Origin: RYN-230 sp963770535
GTDB taxonomy: Bacteria > Actinomycetota > Actinomycetes > Streptosporangiales > Streptosporangiaceae
Length of the DNA stretch: 64,000 nt
Direction of reading: 5' to 3'
NCBI GenBank assembly: GCA_963770535.1
Contig: CAVYPZ010000003.1
Span: 496,001 to 560,000 of the forward strand
Shown here piece after piece: positions 25,195 through 33,538 of the stretch (the stretch's first letter is position 1; every line of letters begins with the position of its first letter). The notes below the pieces were generated by a model. It was not told where the DNA came from. It ran no database searches and worked only from the letters and a program-made list of their open reading frames with translations. A program made the translations under genes and the position numbers.

Positions 25195-26310
25195 TCAGGC
25201 CGTGGGCGGGCCGGCGCGTCCGGCCTGGCTCCGGTCAACCTCCCGGGTGAACCGGAACACGGTCTCGTAGCGGCGGTCCTCGCCGTGGGCGAGCCAGATC
25301 ATCGAGCCGTCCTCGCGGGCGGCCGCGTCGCCGGCCACGTGATGCGTGGACGGCTCCAGGCCGACGGCGTAACTGCCCTCCCGCAGGTTCAGCCACTCGA
25401 AGAAGGCCGGGAACGCGGCCGGGTCGTAGTCCAGCTCGAACGCCCGGCCACGGCCCGCGTTGGCCACCCGGACCCGCTGCCGCCCGTCCGGGTCGGGGGT
25501 GAGCGCGTGCTCGTAGACCTGCTCTGCGAACCCGGGCTGCGGGCCGGGGAAGACGAGGTGCGAGGCGCCCTGCTCGGCCACGCTGTCGCTGCGCCAGAGG
25601 GTGTCCGCGATAGGGGCGTCGAACGTGCTGCCCTCCTCCAGCAGCGGCCAGCCCACGTTGACGTGGTACAGGAACATGTGCGGGGTCAGGTCGAAGCCCG
25701 CGTTGCGGACTGTGTCGGTCAGCCTGATCTCGGTCCCGCCCAGGTCGGCCTCGATCCGCCGGTGCAGCACCAGGTTCTCGGCGAAGATCGCGGCCTGGTG
25801 GATCTCGCCCTCGGCCCAGAGCACGCAGCGGTCCCCCTCCCACCGCTCGCCGTAGCCGGTGAGGCGGGCGGGGATATTGGCCACCCGGCCGTGCAGGCCA
25901 TGCCGGACGTTCAGCCGCGGTGGATAGTGGTACTGCTCCGAGCCGACCTGGCCGCCGAACAGCGTGTGATCCAGCCCGGCCGTTACGACCAGCCCGGACA
26001 TGCTGCGCAGCCAGGACAGTCCGTCCTCGTCGTTGTGCTCATGCAGCCCCGGATGGCGGAACCTGGTGGCGGAACGCCAGCCGACGGACAGATCGTCGAA
26101 CTCGGCCAGGCCGATGTCCATGGCCCGGTCAACCAGCACGTCGAAGCGCAGGCCCCCGCCGGTGCGGAACTCCAGCACCCGGATCCCGCGCTCACTGCCG
26201 TCGTCCAGGACCACGGCCCGCACGCCGCCGGCCGCAGCCAGGTCGCCGGTGACCCGTTCCAGGACCCCGCGCCCGGGCCAGGGCCGTCCGCCGGCCGCGC
26301 TGGCCATCAT
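25195..26310 (-). CDS. DUF4432 family protein (aldose 1-epimerase-like), second copy
   Basis: About 371 residues from ATG 26310. It shares with the 22747 protein RGIRVLEFRTGGGLRFDVLVDR, M-D-I-G, L-V-V-T-A-G-L-D-H, H-G-L-H-G-R, FLYHVNVGWPLLEEGS and G-L-E-P-S-T-H. Predicted role is anomer conversion of the pathway sugar or acid. The ATG overlaps the TGA of a 17-codon open frame that carries the only good ribosome-binding site, so translation is probably coupled. A longer open frame extends upstream but overlaps the neighbouring gene and is unlikely. Confidence 0.8.
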   Translation of the reverse strand: MMASAAGGRPWPGRGVLERVTGDLAAAGGVRAVVLDDGSERGIRVLEFRTGGGLRFDVLVDRAMDIGLAEFDDLSVGWRSATRFRHPGLHEHNDEDGLSWLRSMSGLVVTAGLDHTLFGGQVGSEQYHYPPRLNVRHGLHGRVANIPARLTGYGERWEGDRCVLWAEGEIHQAAIFAENLVLHRRIEADLGGTEIRLTDTVRNAGFDLTPHMFLYHVNVGWPLLEEGSTFDAPIADTLWRSDSVAEQGASHLVFPGPQPGFAEQVYEHALTPDPDGRQRVRVANAGRGRAFELDYDPAAFPAFFEWLNLREGSYAVGLEPSTHHVAGDAAAREDGSMIWLAHGEDRRYETVFRFTREVDRSQAGRAGPPTA

Positions 26311-26363
26311 CACGACATCACCCACCCACAGTTGACTTCGATTGCCTGGCCGGGCTTCTTCAC
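26310..26363 (-). CDS. possible 17-residue leader peptide
   Basis: GTG 26363, just after AAAGGAGG, opens a frame reading MKKPGQAIEVNCGWVMS and stopping at 26310 with TGATG overlapping the DUF4432 start. Its GTG overlaps the TGA of the solute-binding-like gene. It could couple translation of the two neighbours, or be the leftover start of a lost gene. No homologue is recognised. Confidence 0.4.
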   Translation of the reverse strand: MKKPGQAIEVNCGWVMS

Positions 26364-27529
26364 ACGGGCCTCCTTTCCGGGCGCGACCTGGACCAGGCCG
26401 CCGCGAACAGGTCGTTGACCCGCCGGACCAGCCCGGCGTGCGGCTCCCCGGCCAGCAGCCCCTCGCGCAGCGCGGCCGAGGCCGCGGCCTGGAACTCCGG
26501 GAAGCCCGGGAACCGGGGCCGCATCCAGGCCTGCTCGACGGTGGGCAGCGTGGCGCGGTAGAACCCGCCGCCCGCGGCGTCCGCCCCGGGATGTTCCCAG
26601 GCCCGCCGGGCCGAGCTCTGGCCACCCAGCTCAGCGTAGAGGCCGACCTGCACCCCGTCGGAGAGCAGGGACCTGATCAGGGCCGCGGCCGCGCCGAGCT
26701 CGGCAGCCGAGCGGGTGATGGCCAGGCCGGTACCGCCGAGGACGCTGCCGATTCCGCCCGGGCCCGCCGGGGCGTCGAACGCGGCCAGCCGGAACGAGCC
26801 GGGCTCGCCCGCCAGCGGGCGCTGGTAGGTGACGTACCCGTAGACGAGCGGGCAGTAGGCCGGGCCGCCGCCGGCGGCCATCGCGTCGAGCACGCCGATC
26901 GGGTTGCGCTGGGACAGCTCGCGGTCGGCATGGGCCAGCAGGTCGGCCATGACCGCCAGGGCGGCCGTGCCCGCCGCCTCGGTCACGAACGCGCCGCCGT
27001 CCCCGGCCGTCCCTGCCCTGCCCGCGGGCGGTGATCCGGCCGCCACGCAGATGGCGCTGAACATCAGCAGCGCGTGCGGGCCGCCCAGGCACAGCGTGGT
27101 CCGGTGCTCCCGGGCCGCCTGGCACGCCTGCGCCCAGCTGCCGGGCCGCGCGTCCATCAGGTCGGGCCGGGCCACCGCGACCTGCGCGGCGGCGTCCAGC
27201 GGCAGCGCCCACGGGCGGCCGTCCAGCACGTAGCTGTCGAACGACGCGCCCACCGACGCCGTCCGCCAGCCGGCCAGCTCTCCCTCGCTGAACACCTCGT
27301 CCAGCGGCAGCAGCGCGCCGTCGCGGACCGCCTCGCCGAGCCCGGGATGGTCCACGACCAGGAGGTCGAAGTCGTCGGCCAGGGTGCGCAGCGGCCTGGA
27401 CTCGAACCCCTCCAGCGGCTGCCGCTGCCAGCGGACCGACACATCCGGCTCCAGCGTCCCGGCCAGCGCGTCCAGCACCAGGTAGCCGCGGGGGTGATCC
27501 CAGGTCAGCCCGGTCAGCCGGACCGTCAT
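26360..27529 (-). CDS. extracellular-solute-binding-protein-like protein without signal peptide
   Basis: The 389-residue protein looks like family 1 sugar-binding proteins of ABC transporters: D-D-F-D-L-L-V-V-D-H-P and W-A-L-P-L-D-A-A-A-Q in lobe 1, P-L-V-Y-G-Y-V-T-Y in the hinge region, and G-G-T-G-L-A-I-T-R-S in lobe 2. It starts directly with the first strand (MTVRLTGLTWDHPRGY) and has no export signal or lipobox. No ABC permease or ATPase genes are near. It may be a cytoplasmic ligand-binding protein; the Lsr-like setting makes sensing or storage possible. Overlaps the CoA-transferase gene by four bases. Confidence 0.7.
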   Translation of the reverse strand: MTVRLTGLTWDHPRGYLVLDALAGTLEPDVSVRWQRQPLEGFESRPLRTLADDFDLLVVDHPGLGEAVRDGALLPLDEVFSEGELAGWRTASVGASFDSYVLDGRPWALPLDAAAQVAVARPDLMDARPGSWAQACQAAREHRTTLCLGGPHALLMFSAICVAAGSPPAGRAGTAGDGGAFVTEAAGTAALAVMADLLAHADRELSQRNPIGVLDAMAAGGGPAYCPLVYGYVTYQRPLAGEPGSFRLAAFDAPAGPGGIGSVLGGTGLAITRSAAELGAAAALIRSLLSDGVQVGLYAELGGQSSARRAWEHPGADAAGGGFYRATLPTVEQAWMRPRFPGFPEFQAAASAALREGLLAGEPHAGLVRRVNDLFAAAWSRSRPERRPV

Positions 27530-28779
27530 GAGATCTCCCCGGGATGGCTGGCCGCCTCCGGGCCGGCGGCTGCCGGGGGCTCCCCGGCTGCCCCCGGCGC
27601 GGCGACCACGCCGCCGGCGGCCAGGCGGTCCACGGACTCACCGTCGTAGCCCAGCTCGGCGAGGATCTCCCGGGTCTGCTCGCCGGCCAGCGGCGCGCCG
27701 CGGTACACCTGCGGCGGGGTCGCGCTGAAGCGGTACGGGAAGCCGGGCGTGGTGACCCGCCCCTCGGTCGGGTGGTCGTAGCTGACCAGCGAGCCGTTGT
27801 GGCGGACCTGCGGGTCGGCCAGCACGCCCGCGTAGTCGTACACGGGGCCCGCCCAGATGCCGCGCGCGTCGAACTCGGCCAGCCACTCGGCGGTGCTGCG
27901 CTCCGTCAGCCGGGCCCGGACCAGGGCGGTGATCTCGTCCCGCCGGGTATGCCCGTCCACGTCGTCGTCCATGCCGGCGAACTCACCGATGCCCAGTACC
28001 TCGCCCAGCTGGGCCAGCGGCGGGAAGGCCAGTGCCAGGTACCCGTCCGCCGTCGCGAACGTCCCGTACGGGGCCCGGATGTAGGCATGGCCGTGGACCT
28101 CACGGCCCCGGTGCTGCGGGATGCCGCCCACCGTGTAGATCGACAGCTCCTGGGCCTGCACGGCGATCGCGGAGTCCAGCATGTTGACCGTGACCAGCTG
28201 CCCCTCGCCAGTCCGCTCCCGGTGCAGCAGGCCGGCCAGGGCGGCCTCGAACGCGCCGTACCCGGTGATCGCGTCCACCGCGTAGGTGCCCGCGGGCGCG
28301 GGCGGGTCGCTGGCCCGCCCCACGTTGAACATGGCCCCGCTCATGGCCTGCAGCAGCATGTCCTGGCCCGGCCGGTTCACGTACGGGCCGCTCTCGCCGT
28401 ACCCGGAGATCGACACGTACACGATGTCCGGCCGGACGGCGCGGATGGACTCGTAATCCATGCCGAGCCGCTCGGCTACTCCCGGCCGGTAATTCTGCAG
28501 GAACACCTCGCTGCGCCGGGCCAGGTCCAGCACGATCTCCCGGCCCTCGGGTGACTTCAGGTTGACGGCCAGGCTGCGCTTGTTGCGGTTCAGTGACAGG
28601 AACGACGCGTTGATCTGGTGGCCCGCCGCACCCCCGGCCGGGGTGTGGCGCTGCCATTCACCGCTGACCGGCTCGACCTTGATCACGTCCGCGCCCAGGT
28701 CACCCAGGCGCATCGCGGCCAGCGGGCCGGCCATCGCGATGGTCAGGTCGATGACCCGGTAGCCGGACAGGATGCCCAT
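27526..28779 (-). CDS. CaiB/BaiF family (class III) CoA-transferase
   Basis: The 417-residue protein has the family pattern: VIDLTIAMAGPLAAMRLGDLGADVIKVEP, NRNKRSLAVNLKSPEGREIV, GYGESGPYVNRPGQDMLLQAMSG with the catalytic Asp expected in this area, and E-R-T-G-E-G-Q-L-V. It moves CoA between carboxylic acids. The last 30 residues are Ala/Pro/Gly-rich, past the usual end. AAGGAGAG before the ATG is supplied by the repeat at 28788. With the enoyl-CoA hydratase it indicates that part of the pathway runs on CoA esters. Confidence 0.9.
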   Translation of the reverse strand: MGILSGYRVIDLTIAMAGPLAAMRLGDLGADVIKVEPVSGEWQRHTPAGGAAGHQINASFLSLNRNKRSLAVNLKSPEGREIVLDLARRSEVFLQNYRPGVAERLGMDYESIRAVRPDIVYVSISGYGESGPYVNRPGQDMLLQAMSGAMFNVGRASDPPAPAGTYAVDAITGYGAFEAALAGLLHRERTGEGQLVTVNMLDSAIAVQAQELSIYTVGGIPQHRGREVHGHAYIRAPYGTFATADGYLALAFPPLAQLGEVLGIGEFAGMDDDVDGHTRRDEITALVRARLTERSTAEWLAEFDARGIWAGPVYDYAGVLADPQVRHNGSLVSYDHPTEGRVTTPGFPYRFSATPPQVYRGAPLAGEQTREILAELGYDGESVDRLAAGGVVAAPGAAGEPPAAAGPEAASHPGEIS

Positions 28780-28787
28780 CTGCTCTC

Positions 28788-28841
28788 CTTACCTGGCCCG
28801 GAACGCTTACCTGGCCCGGAACGCTTACCTGGCCCGGAACA
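28788..28841. repeat. three 18-bp repeats that triplicate the end of the enoyl-CoA hydratase gene
   Basis: CTTACCTGGCCCGGAACG occurs at 28788, 28806 and 28824 (last base differs in the third). Each copy contains the reverse complement of the Phe-Arg-Ala-Arg-stop end of the hydratase. The copy nearest 28788 also gives the AAGGAG ribosome-binding site of the CoA-transferase gene. Confidence 0.85.
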
Positions 28842-29601
28842 CCGGCGGCCTGCGCCCGGCGAAGGCGGCCCGGCCCTCCGCGGCGTCCTCGGTGGCGAAG
28901 CAGATCGTCTGCAGCTGCCGCTCGTAGTCGATGGCCCGGCCCAGCGGCATCTCGAACGCGGCGCGCAGGTTCTTCCTGGCGGCCTGCGCAGCGATCGGGG
29001 CCCGGCTGGCGATGGTGGCGGCCAGCTCCGCGGCCCGGGCAGCCAGGCCACCCGCGGGCAGCACCTCGGTGACGAGGCCCCAGCGCAGCGCCGTGGCGCT
29101 GTCGACGGGGTCGCCGGTGAGCAGCATGACCGCGGCGTTGCCCGGGCCGATGCTGTGCGCGAGCAGCGCGGACATCCCGCCGCCACCGATCCAGCCCAGC
29201 TTGATCTCCGGGGCGGCGAACGTGGCCGGTTCCGCGGCCAGCCGGATGTCGCAGGCCAGGGCCAGTTCCAGGCCGCCGCCGAGCGCGTATCCATTCACCG
29301 CGGCGATGACCGGCGGGCGCAGCAGCCGGATCGTGTCGCAGTAATCGGGGCGGTTCCCGAACTCCCAGGGGCTCGCGTAGTCGTCCAGGCCGGCGATGTC
29401 ACTGCCGGCGCAGAACGCCCGCCCCGTCCCGGTCACGACGACCGCACGCACCTCCGGCTCCTCGTTCACCTGGGTGACGTGGCTCATCAGCGCCGCCGTC
29501 ATCGACGGCGTGAACGCGTTGAGCTTGGCAGGCCGGTCGATGGTGAGCACCGCCACCTGGCCGCGGATCTCCATCCGCACCCCGCCCGGGTCAGAGGTCA
29601 T
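28825..29601 (-). CDS. enoyl-CoA hydratase/isomerase family protein
   Basis: The 258-residue crotonase-fold protein shows the two oxyanion-hole segments, FCAGSDIAGL and N-G-Y-A-L-G-G-G-L-E-L-A-L-A-C-D, plus I-K-L-G-W-I-G-G-G-G. A Glu sits at one of the two usual catalytic positions (APEIKLG), while the other is not certain. It probably hydrates or isomerises an acyl-CoA made by the adjacent CoA-transferase. Its ATG overlaps the GntR gene stop (ATGA). Confidence 0.9.
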   Translation of the reverse strand: MTSDPGGVRMEIRGQVAVLTIDRPAKLNAFTPSMTAALMSHVTQVNEEPEVRAVVVTGTGRAFCAGSDIAGLDDYASPWEFGNRPDYCDTIRLLRPPVIAAVNGYALGGGLELALACDIRLAAEPATFAAPEIKLGWIGGGGMSALLAHSIGPGNAAVMLLTGDPVDSATALRWGLVTEVLPAGGLAARAAELAATIASRAPIAAQAARKNLRAAFEMPLGRAIDYERQLQTICFATEDAAEGRAAFAGRRPPVFRAR

Positions 29602-30410
29602 GATGCTCCCGCTCCTTCCGCGCTCTGCTGGTCCGGCGCTTCCGCGCGCACGTCACCGGAGGCTCCCGCTGGCGATTGCGCGCCCGGCACGTCACCGGAG
29701 ACTCCCTGCATCAGGTCCGCACGGGCGCCCTCGACGATCTCGCGCATCGCGGCCTCCGCCTTGCGGTGATGGCCGCGCGCGATAGCCTCGGCCACCCGCT
29801 GATGGGCGGGAAGCGTCTCGCGGTTGTGCGCGGCCGAGCGGGTGTGCAGCGGGCGGATCGCGCCGAGCGCCACGCTCACCACGTCGTGGATGTACAGCAG
29901 CAGGTCGTTGTTGCAGCCCGCGAACACGGCCCGGTGGAACGCCAGGTCGGCCGCGATGAACCCGTCCGGTGACTCGACCGTGGCCCACAGCGAGGCCATG
30001 GCCGCGGTGATCATGCCGCGCTGGGCTGCGCTGGCCGATTCCGCGGCCAGCCGGGCCGCGCCCGGCTCCAGGGCGACGCGCAGGTCGGCCAGGGCCCGGA
30101 TGTCCGCCGCGCTGGCGTCCTCGGAGTAGCGCCAGTGCAGCACGTCAGGGTCGAGCAGATTCCACGATTCCCGCGGCCGGACCCGGGTCCCGGCGCTGGT
30201 CCGGCTCTCCAGCAGTCCCTTGCCCGCCAGCACCTTCACCCCCTCGCGGAGCGCCGAGCGGCCCACCTCGAACCGGCCGACCAGCTCGTCCTCGGTCGGG
30301 ACGGGACTGCCCGGGCCGAGCTCGCCGCGCACGATCGCCGCCCCCAGGGCGTGCACCACCTGGGCGTGCCGGGCCTGGCCGGGATAAGCGCGGGCGTATG
30401 CCGTGGTCAC
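29598..30410 (-). CDS. GntR-family regulator, FCD (FadR-type) subfamily
   Basis: The 270-residue protein begins with a winged helix (VVHALGAAIVRGELGPGSPVP, then SALREGVKVLAGKGLLESR) and continues with the all-helical FCD ligand domain: DLRVALEPGAARLAA, F-H-R-A-V-F-A-G-C-N-N and H-Q-R-V-A-E-A-I. These conserved Asp/His positions usually hold a metal that contacts a carboxylate ligand. The C-terminal 40 residues are low complexity. It heads the leftward operon and probably binds CTTCATCAGATGAAG in the divergent promoter region, controlling both arms. Confidence 0.9.
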   Translation of the reverse strand: MTTAYARAYPGQARHAQVVHALGAAIVRGELGPGSPVPTEDELVGRFEVGRSALREGVKVLAGKGLLESRTSAGTRVRPRESWNLLDPDVLHWRYSEDASAADIRALADLRVALEPGAARLAAESASAAQRGMITAAMASLWATVESPDGFIAADLAFHRAVFAGCNNDLLLYIHDVVSVALGAIRPLHTRSAAHNRETLPAHQRVAEAIARGHHRKAEAAMREIVEGARADLMQGVSGDVPGAQSPAGASGDVRAEAPDQQSAEGAGAS

Positions 30411-30485
30411 GGGCGGCGCCTCCGTTCCTGGTGAGCGGCCGGCGGTCCGGGTGAGGATGTCCTGGCCACCGTGCTGACCAGCCTG

Positions 30486-30584
30486 AGGTTACGGCCCCGG
30501 CACAGGAACGTCAACGTCTTCATCAGATGAAGCTTGTCATTGATCTGATGAATCGTTGACGCGTCCAGCTCCCGGCCGTACGCT
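30486..30584. promoter_or_regulatory. back-to-back promoters around a GntR operator
   Basis: Leftward: TTGACG (complement of 30509-30514), 17 bases, TAACCT (complement of 30486-30491). Rightward: TTGACG (30556-30561), 17 bases, TACGCT (30579-30584). Between the two -35 boxes lies the perfect palindrome CTTCATCAGATGAAG (30518-30532), the FadR-type consensus, and a second partial site TCATTGATCTGATGA (30538-30550 area). The symmetry makes joint control of the GntR operon and the FAH operon by GntR very likely. Confidence 0.8.
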
Positions 30585-30634
30585 GCCCGCAGGGCATCCC
30601 TGGCCGGGACGCCTACCGGGCGGAGGGAGTATCC

Positions 30635-31628
30635 GTGCAGCTGATCAGGTACCGCGCGGGCGGCGGCGCCCCGCAGGTCGGGGTCCTCGACGGCGGCCGG
30701 GCCCGGCCGCTGCCGGGGGTGGCGACCATGGCCGACCTGCTCGCCCGGCCCGTCACCTGGATCCGCGGCGCCTGCGAAACCCTGCTCGCCGGCGGGACGA
30801 TCGATCCCGGTGAGGACGCGCCGGGGGCCGCGGCGCCGGGCCAGGGGGTCAACGCCGGCACGGGCCGGGTTCCCGGCGGCGCACGGGGGGCCGGCCCGGC
30901 CGCAGGGACCGGCCAGGATCAGGTCCCGTTGCGGAGAATTAACGTGCTGGCCCCGGTGGACGGGGAAACCGAGGTGTGGGCTGCCGGGGTGACCTACGAA
31001 CGGAGCATGCACGCCCGGGTCCAGGAGAGCCTCGATTCCGCCGACATCTACGACCGGGTGTACGCGGCGCCGCGGCCCGAGCTGTTCTTCAAGTCCGCCG
31101 CCTGGCGGGTGGCCGGTCCCGGGGACCGGGTGAGCGCGCGGGCCGACTCGCAGGTGGACGTGCCCGAGCCGGAGCTTGCCGCCGTGCTGAACGCCGGCGG
31201 CGAGGTGGTCGGCTACACGATCTGCAACGACATGAGTTCCCGGTCGATCGAGGGGGAGAACCCGCTGTACCTGCCCCAGGCCAAGATCTACCTGGGTGGC
31301 TGCGCGGCCGGCCCGGGGATCCGGCCCGCCTGGGAGGTCGCTGACCCGTACGGGCTCACGATCGAGATGACCATCAGCCGGGACGGCGGCACCGCCTGGA
31401 CCGGGCAGGCCAGCACGGCGGGGCTGCGCCGGACCATACCCGAGCTGGCCGCGTTCTTGTTCCGCGAGGACGAGTTCCCGGCCGGGGTGCTCCTGTTCAA
31501 CGGGCACCTCCCTGGTGCCGGACCTGCCGTTCACGCTGCGGGCCGGCGACGAGATCCGCATCTCGATCTCGGAGATCGGCGAGCTGGTCAACCACGTAGT
31601 CCGCGGCAAGGCGGCCCTCCGTGCCTGA
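30635..31628 (+). pseudogene. fumarylacetoacetate-hydrolase family protein (2-keto-3-deoxy acid dehydratase-like), C-terminal frameshift
   Basis: The protein resembles 2-keto-3-deoxy-D-arabinonate dehydratases: TYERSMHAR, RPELFFKS, V-P-E-P-E-L-A metal-ligand Glu pair, and N-D-M-S-S-R-S-I-E-G-E-N-P-L-Y-L-P-Q-A-K. The expected end, TSLVPDLPFTLRAGDEIRIS to VVRGKAALRA, lies one frame over and stops at 31628. Removing one G from CGGGCACC near 31502 joins them into about 330 residues; without it the frame runs on to 31702. It would make a semialdehyde from a keto-deoxy sugar acid. First gene of the rightward arm. Confidence 0.78.
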
Positions 31629-31646
31629 GTGCCCGCGGCGGGCTTC

Positions 31647-31704
31647 TTGCGGCATCGTCCTCACCTGGTCAATACTCGGCTGAGCGGATGACCGTCATCT
31701 GAGC
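31647..31704 (+). promoter_or_regulatory. promoter with TGAGC direct repeats upstream of the cyclase gene
   Basis: TTGCGG (31647-31652), 18 bases, AATACT (31671-31676), then TGAGCGGATGACCG from 31681 and a second TGAGC at 31700, 19 bases on. Within this GATGAC-C-GTCATC is a short palindrome. The block matches 34706-34764 at most positions. The site covers the probable start of transcription, so repression is likely. Confidence 0.65.
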
Positions 31705-31778
31705 AAAAGTTCCGGGAGGTCGAGGCCAGTGACCAGCCGCTGGGAACGCCCCTGGAGCCGCGGCCGGGAGGAGGACAG

Positions 31779-32750
31779 ATGACTCGGGCCACGACGGCAC
31801 TGACCCCGCCCGCGCCGGTCACGCTGGCAGAGTTCGACGAGATCTTCGAGGCGGTCAAGAACTGGGGCCGCTGGGGGGATGACGATGAGCTCGGCACCCT
31901 CAACTACGTCACCCCGGACACGGTCCGGGCCGCTGCCGCGCTGGTCCGGTCCGGCCGGCGGGCGACGATGGCGATCGCGATGAACACCGTGGCCGGCCCG
32001 GACAACCCGAGTCCGGTTACCCACCACGTGGTACAGGGCCACGACATCGACATCGGCTCCAGCGGGGTGACGTTTGCCACCGACTATGTGGGGCTGGCCT
32101 TCCACGGCGACTGCCACACCCACATGGACGCGCTGTGCCACATCGCCTACAAGGGCCAGGTGTACAACGGGCGCCCGGCCCAGCAGGTGATGACCTCACG
32201 GGGCGCCACCGCGCTGGACGTGACCACTTATCACGACGGCCTGGTCGGCCGGGGCGTGCTGCTGGACGTGCCCCGCTACCGGGGCGTGCCGTGGCTGGAG
32301 CCGGGTGAGGCGGTCACCCGGGCCGAGCTGGAGGCGGTCGAGGCAGCGCAGGGCGTCCGGCTCGGTGAAGGGGACATCCTCGTGTTCCGCACCGGGCACC
32401 ACCGGCGCCGCCTGGAGCTGGGCGCGTGGAGCAACGACTACCCGCCCGCCGGGGAGGGCAAGGCCGGGCTGCACGTGGACACCATCCCCTGGATGCACGA
32501 GCGCCGGATCGCCGCGTTCCTGCCCGACGGCGATGGCGAGACGATCCCGAGCAACGTCGAGGGCGTGCTCTACCCGATCCACCCGCTGCAGGTCACCGCG
32601 ATGGGCATGCTCGCCGCCGACAGCCTCCAGCTGGAGGACGTGGCCCGGGCTTGCGAGCAGGAGGGCCGTTTCGAGTTCATGGTCGTCGGCCTGCCACTCC
32701 GGCTGCCCGGCGGCACCGGCTCCCCGTGGAATCCGATCGCGATCTTCTAG
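31779..32750 (+). CDS. cyclase family protein (kynurenine-formamidase-like metal hydrolase)
   Basis: The 323-residue protein has the cyclase/formamidase metal motif in F-H-G-D-C-H-T-H-M-D-A-L-C-H and supporting residues NWGRWGDDDELGTLNYV near the N terminus, G-D-I-L-V-F-R-T-G-H and a conserved C-terminal HPLQVTAMGM region. Relatives hydrolyse formyl-kynurenine, isatin or lactone-like substrates. In this setting a lactone or cyclic amide intermediate is plausible. GGGAGGAGG precedes the ATG. The next gene follows after nine bases. Confidence 0.88.
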   Translation: MTRATTALTPPAPVTLAEFDEIFEAVKNWGRWGDDDELGTLNYVTPDTVRAAAALVRSGRRATMAIAMNTVAGPDNPSPVTHHVVQGHDIDIGSSGVTFATDYVGLAFHGDCHTHMDALCHIAYKGQVYNGRPAQQVMTSRGATALDVTTYHDGLVGRGVLLDVPRYRGVPWLEPGEAVTRAELEAVEAAQGVRLGEGDILVFRTGHHRRRLELGAWSNDYPPAGEGKAGLHVDTIPWMHERRIAAFLPDGDGETIPSNVEGVLYPIHPLQVTAMGMLAADSLQLEDVARACEQEGRFEFMVVGLPLRLPGGTGSPWNPIAIF

Positions 32751-32759
32751 GGGGCAGTG

Positions 32760-33527
32760 ATGGAACGGCGCTTCGAGGGCAAGGTTGCCATGGTCACCGG
32801 CGCGGCGACCGGGATCGGGCAGGCCGCCGCGGTACGGCTGGCCGCCGAGGGTGCGCTGGTGGCGGTGAACCACCGCCCGGGCCAGGATCCGGCCGGGACG
32901 CTCGGGCAGATCTCCGGGGCCGGCGGCAACGGTTTCGGCGTGGCCGCCGACATGCGCGACCCGGCGCAGGTCACGGCCATGGTGGCCGAGGTGGCCGGCC
33001 GCGGCGGACGGCTCGACTGCGTGGTGTCCAATGCGGCCATCAACCCGTTCATGGCCTGGGACGAGACGAGCGTCGACGATTTCAACCTGCTGTTCGAGAC
33101 CAACGTGCGAGGCACCTGGGTGGCCTGCACCGAGGGGGCCAAGCAGATGATCCGGGAGGGGCACGGCGGGGCGATCTGCTGCGTCAGCTCGATCTCGGCG
33201 CACGTCGGCGCGCCCGGGCAGACCGCCTACTGCGGCACCAAGGGCGCGATCAGCATGCTGGCCAAGGCGCTCGGCCGCGACCTGGGCGAGCACGGGATCC
33301 GGGTCAACGCGGTGGAGCCGGGCTGGGTCAAGACCGACATGAGCGCCCCGCTGACCGCCGACCCGGAGGCGCTGCGCTATTACACCGAGCGCGTGGCGCT
33401 GCACCGCGGCGCGGAGCCCGCGGAACTGGCCGCCGCCATCGCGTGGCTGCTGTCGCCCGACGCCAGCTACGTCACCTCGGCCACGCTGCTGGTCGACGGG
33501 GGCTTCATCGTGAACGCCGAGCTGTGA
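32760..33527 (+). CDS. short-chain dehydrogenase/reductase
   Basis: 255 residues with T-G-A-A-T-G-I-G, S-N-A-A (in place of NNAG), Ser in CCVSSISAHVG, Y-C-G-T-K and E-P-G-W-V-K-T-D. Close in style to glucose 1-dehydrogenase-like oxidoreductases. AGGGGG lies six bases before the ATG; the GTG three bases earlier is also possible. Part of the rightward operon, twelve bases from the next gene. Confidence 0.9.
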   Translation: MERRFEGKVAMVTGAATGIGQAAAVRLAAEGALVAVNHRPGQDPAGTLGQISGAGGNGFGVAADMRDPAQVTAMVAEVAGRGGRLDCVVSNAAINPFMAWDETSVDDFNLLFETNVRGTWVACTEGAKQMIREGHGGAICCVSSISAHVGAPGQTAYCGTKGAISMLAKALGRDLGEHGIRVNAVEPGWVKTDMSAPLTADPEALRYYTERVALHRGAEPAELAAAIAWLLSPDASYVTSATLLVDGGFIVNAEL

Positions 33528-33538
33528 GGAGATCACCG

